64,000 nucleotides of DNA from Cyanophora paradoxa (lineage: Eukaryota > Glaucocystophyceae > Cyanophorales > Cyanophoraceae), in assembly GCA_004431415.1 (NCBI GenBank), contig QPMI01000500.1, positions 1-64,000 of the forward strand, given 5' to 3'. The notes below the pieces were generated by a model. That model made no database searches. It was not told where the DNA came from and saw only the letters and a program-made list of their open reading frames with translations. The translations under genes were made by a program, and so were the position numbers. Positions 60,738 to 64,000 of this stretch are shown here, one piece after another (position 1 is the stretch's first letter; every line of letters begins with the position of its first letter).

Positions 60738-63120
60738 ACAAGGCCCGTCCTGTACCAGAGAAGAGCTGACGAGAAGGCGGAGCCGAGTTCCTTGAGCCGC
60801 TCGAGCTGCGTCAGCAGGGGCGCAGGACGGCGCTCTGCTGAGCTCGCAATGCGAGAGAGCAAGGGGGCAGCGCGGCCGTTGATGACTCCTTCAACAACGG
60901 TCGCTGGCTCGACGGTCTCGAGCGTAGTAGAGTCAGGGTGAGGCTCCCCCGATCGAAGCTCCTCCGGGAGAAGAGGCGGGCGACCGAAGAAGAGGGTGAA
61001 GGGCGAGAAGCCCGTCGTGCTGTTGCGCGAAATTCGATGCTTGTACGTAGCCCAAGGGAGGAGCTTGGCGATGTCGCCGGGCCCCTTCCTGCACTGCGTC
61101 ATCAGAACACGCAAATTCTCAACGAGAGACAAGTGAGCTCGTTCGAGAGCCCCCTTAGTCTGTGGGTGGTAGGCCGTCGCGACGGAGTGCTTGACCCCGA
61201 GACGAGCCAGCGCTTCAACCAGCGGAGCTGCGATGAAAGCAGAGCCCCCGTCAACCACGATTTTCCGGAAGAAACCGCAGAAGCAAAAAATTTCGCGGAG
61301 GAATCGGGCGACGTCGGTGTGGTCATGGGCCTTGCGCTTCGGGTCGGACGTGAACAGGAAGCCCGAGAAGGCGTCCATGGCGGAGAGAATCCGCTGAGAC
61401 CCGATCGGCTGCTGACCGAGGCCTGAGCTGCCGTGGTTCAGGATGGTGGCCGCGTCGCGGGTGCCCTTCTGGCCGGTCGTGAGGAACACTTCGTCCATGT
61501 AGAGGATCTCGCAGGGCCCGTTGGTGATGATGGCGTGCGGAGGAGCTCGCACGAGCTTGGCCTGCTTCGCTTGCTGGCAAATCTCGCACGCACCAACGAA
61601 CTTACGGACGTCGTGATACATCCCGGGCCAGAAGTAAGCCCTCTTGAGGTCGTGAAGCAGGCGGCCGACGCCTTGGTGAGAGGCGATACCCGGAGGGCCA
61701 GCCACTGCGCGAGGCGACGAGGGCGCGACACGCCCACCATGCTTCGAGCGGAGGAGAGCGTCGCGAACGCTGTACGGCACGAAAAACCGCTTTACTGCAA
61801 CCGGGCGATGGGCGTTCGGCGGCGTCTCGTGGTAGAGCGTGCGATCCTTGTCCAGCAAGAAGAATCTGCGGACGTGCTCACGGAAGCTCGTCTCCCGCGA
61901 CCGTTCCGCTTCGCCAGCAATCGCATCCAGCGGCTCGGCCTTGCCCTCGAGGATGTTGATGATGCGTCGGCATTCATCATCTGCATGCTGGGCGAAACGA
62001 ATGTCACGGACAGAAACGGGCGGTGGCAGCGGGTCGCGGGGTGGGCGATTGTCCGGCGCGACGGGCGGCGCGGCCTGAGGCTTGGGGGCGTTGGCAACGG
62101 CTGGGGGCGACGGCGGAGGGGCCGTGGGCGAGGGAGATGGGCTCCGCGGCCGCTTGGCTCCAACCTTCGGTCGCTCCTGGCTACCCTCGTCCTTGGCCTG
62201 TCGCTGTGCTGCTCGTTCTCGCGGGTCGACCCGAACAGATGGCTTCGTGTAGTAGGGCCCGTCCTGCAGCCCTGTGCCGCACGCAGTCTCCACCTTGAGG
62301 CACGCCGCCAGCTGCTCCTTCGCCTGAGTGACCGCTGCGGCCATCGAGGGTGAGTTCGGCAGCGGATGGAAACCGCGGTCGAAGGCTCGGAAAGGGACTC
62401 GGGTCGAGTTCGATGGTGAGGACGTCGACTCCAGATCCACCCAGAGGTCTTCGATTTCTTGTTGGATCGACGCCGTCAGCGCAGCGATGTACTCCTTCCT
62501 TTCCGCGCTCTCGGGTTTCACCATCAAGTTCGCAGAGAGCTCTGCGAGGGCATGGATCAGCTCATGCGGGTCTTCGTCGCCGTCGTCGGATGGGGCGCGG
62601 GGTCGACGGGGTGACGCGATAGTCCGTCGACAAACATCTTGCTCCCGGGCTTGTACTCGGAATGATGGTGAAGCCAGCGAAAATCGTGCTCCACCGGTTG
62701 AATCGCGCGTTGACGTCACGGTTCTCAAGGATCCACCTGAGGGATTGTGATCGGTCTTGTGGATAAAGGGGCGGTGCCTAAGGAAAAATCCAAAACGCTT
62801 TAATCCGTAGAGCAGTGCTCCAGCCTCGAGATCCGTAGCGCCGCGGCTCGACTCTCCATCGGTGAGGCGCCGGCTAGCGTACGCGATGGGACGTTCGACA
62901 CCAGTCTTCTTGTCGACCTGCGAGAGGCAGACTCCCAGCCCGATCTTGCTGGCGTCCGTCGTCAGGATCAGGGGGTTGGCGTCGGGACTCCAATCGGGAG
63001 ACGCCAGCACTGGCGCCTTCGTCACGAGGTCCTTGATGCGCTCAAAGGCCTCCATCTGCTCCGGCCCCAGACGAAGGGTGTCTTCTGTCGTGTCAGCCGA
63101 GTGATCGGCTCTGCAACCTC
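60738..63120 (-). pseudogene. Ty3/gypsy pol: RNase H and integrase, truncated by element 2
   Basis: Minus strand, GC-rich, one long frame. The RNase H domain has LILTTDASKIGLGVCLSQ (Asp of the active site), then EAGALLYGLKRF (Glu) and HKTDHNPSG (Asp). A linker of about 350 residues follows, Pro/Ser/Arg-rich and unusually long. The integrase has a His/Cys finger (ASHQGVGRLLHDL to CEICQQAKQAK), then LSAMDAFSGFLF (Asp), KIVVDGGSAFIAA (Asp) and KGALERAHLSL (Glu). The frame runs into the terminal module of element 2 at 60737, so the C-terminus is lost. Gag and protease would lie to the right of the window. Confidence 0.85.
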
Positions 63121-63155
63121 CGCGAGGCGATCGAGCGCGCGTCGCAGAAAATTTA

Positions 63156-63890
63156 TTAGACCATGAATTGCAAAACCTCCTTCTTATTCTTGGGCGCTTC
63201 GTAGTTGCGGACGGCGTCGGTGAAGCGAGGATCAAACCTGACTCCCTCGCCGGAGATGATGTGTGCCAGATGGGGAAGCTCGTCCACGCCGAAGTCGCTC
63301 TTCTCCATCCGCAACTTGATGTTGTTTTCACGGAGACGGTGGAGTACGATCTTCTGATTGACAATTAGTTGATCGGGGTTTTCGGCGGCGATAGGCAGGT
63401 CGTCTATGAATGGGTGCGCGGCGTGGACGACAACGGCGGGCGTCAACGCCGTGTCTAGAGCGTACTGGAAGAACGAGGGCGCGTCCGTGCTACCGAAAGG
63501 CATACGCGTTGGGCAGAATTTGCCAAACACAGTGTTGATGGCGAGTCTCAGTGATGCCCGCTTGGTGCACTCGAGGAGATTGAAGGCTCCGGGACAATCT
63601 GTGTATGTGAAATTTTTTTCCCGTGAAATCTCGATAACGACTCCTCCACGGTGGGTTGTGTATATACAAAGGGCTTCCCGTGTTTATTAATTGCCTCGTT
63701 CAATGGTCTATAATCATTAACCATACGTTCCGTCTGGTTTCTTTGGGACTAAGAACGTGGCGGCGCCCATAAGCTGAAGCATGGTGCGAGTTGGCCCCTC
63801 TTAACTTGTTCTTGGATGATCTCATATAAAAGGGCTTGGTCGGGAGGGAGAGAGCAATAGGGCGGCGGGAAATGGGTTGGCGTCTCCGGT
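63156..63890 (-). pseudogene. Ty3/gypsy reverse transcriptase, degenerate
   Basis: The open part (63156-63530) has CPTRMPFGSTDAPSFFQYAL and FIDDLPIAA, the latter being the Tyr/Phe-x-Asp-Asp catalytic motif, then HRLRENNIKLRMEKSDFG, all standard for Ty3/gypsy RT. Upstream (about 63560-63780) the KKPDGTY and NDYRPLNEAINKHGKP motifs can be read but in shifted frames. A frame change near 63150 separates RT from RNase H. The last 110 bases of the window show no further recognisable domain. Confidence 0.8.
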
Positions 63891-64000
63891 GTCGACGTCA
63901 TATTTTAAAAATGGGATGGGGGGACAAGGGTGTCAATTTCGAAAACGTCACCGAACTCATTCAGATGGTTGAACATCCGATCCTTCAGCTCCTGCGGCCA

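Overview
The window is eukaryotic DNA dominated by integrated double-stranded DNA viruses of the Polinton-like (PLV) type. The diagnostic gene set is all present: protein-primed family B DNA polymerase, rve-type DD35E integrase, double-jelly-roll major capsid protein, FtsK/HerA-like packaging ATPase, penton-like minor capsid proteins, superfamily 3 helicase-primases and fibre genes. The flanks are GC-rich and hold a decayed Ty3/gypsy retrotransposon, so the host is probably a protist or fungus with a GC-rich genome. The host cannot be named from this sequence.

Layout. (1) 1-26858: element 1, left end cut by the window. Left to right it carries a SpeD-like gene, a zinc-finger gene, four fibre-like paralogues, a large fibre gene, a patatin-discoidin gene, penton-like protein, second minor capsid protein, MCP, ATPase, five small genes, helicase-primase, RING protein, GIY-YIG nuclease, PolB, integrase and the right terminal inverted repeat (TIR). 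(2) 26859-27420: GC-rich, host-like DNA. (3) 27462-32795: remnant of a divergent third PLV (element 3) with penton, MCP, ATPase, AP2-like protein and a truncated integrase. (4) 32796-60737: complete element 2 (about 27.9 kb), collinear with element 1, same orientation, bounded by about 0.9-1.1 kb TIRs. (5) 60738-64000: degenerate Ty3/gypsy pol on the minus strand.

Elements 1 and 2 are close relatives over most of their length but differ in four blocks. The replication module is replaced outright: a plus-strand helicase-primase, RING and GIY-YIG in element 1, against a minus-strand Prim-Pol/D5 helicase and two zinc or basic proteins in element 2. The fibre paralogue array has four members in element 1 and two in element 2. 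The large fibre gene is twice as long in element 2 because of a duplicated LamG-like cassette. The segment between integrase and right TIR is unrelated. Each replication module carries a different class of inverted-repeat iteron, and both classes recur in the TIRs.

How the genes fit together: integrase plus TIRs insert the element. PolB, the helicase-primase and the TIR or internal repeats replicate it. MCP, penton-like proteins and ATPase build and fill the capsid. Fibre genes and the patatin-discoidin protein probably act at the host surface or membrane. Many genes in the left part of element 1 and across element 2 are broken by single-base deletions in homopolymer runs, while 13.6-25 kb and 28-32.8 kb are clean. 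This may be real decay, residual long-read error, or both; breaks are described but not repaired here.
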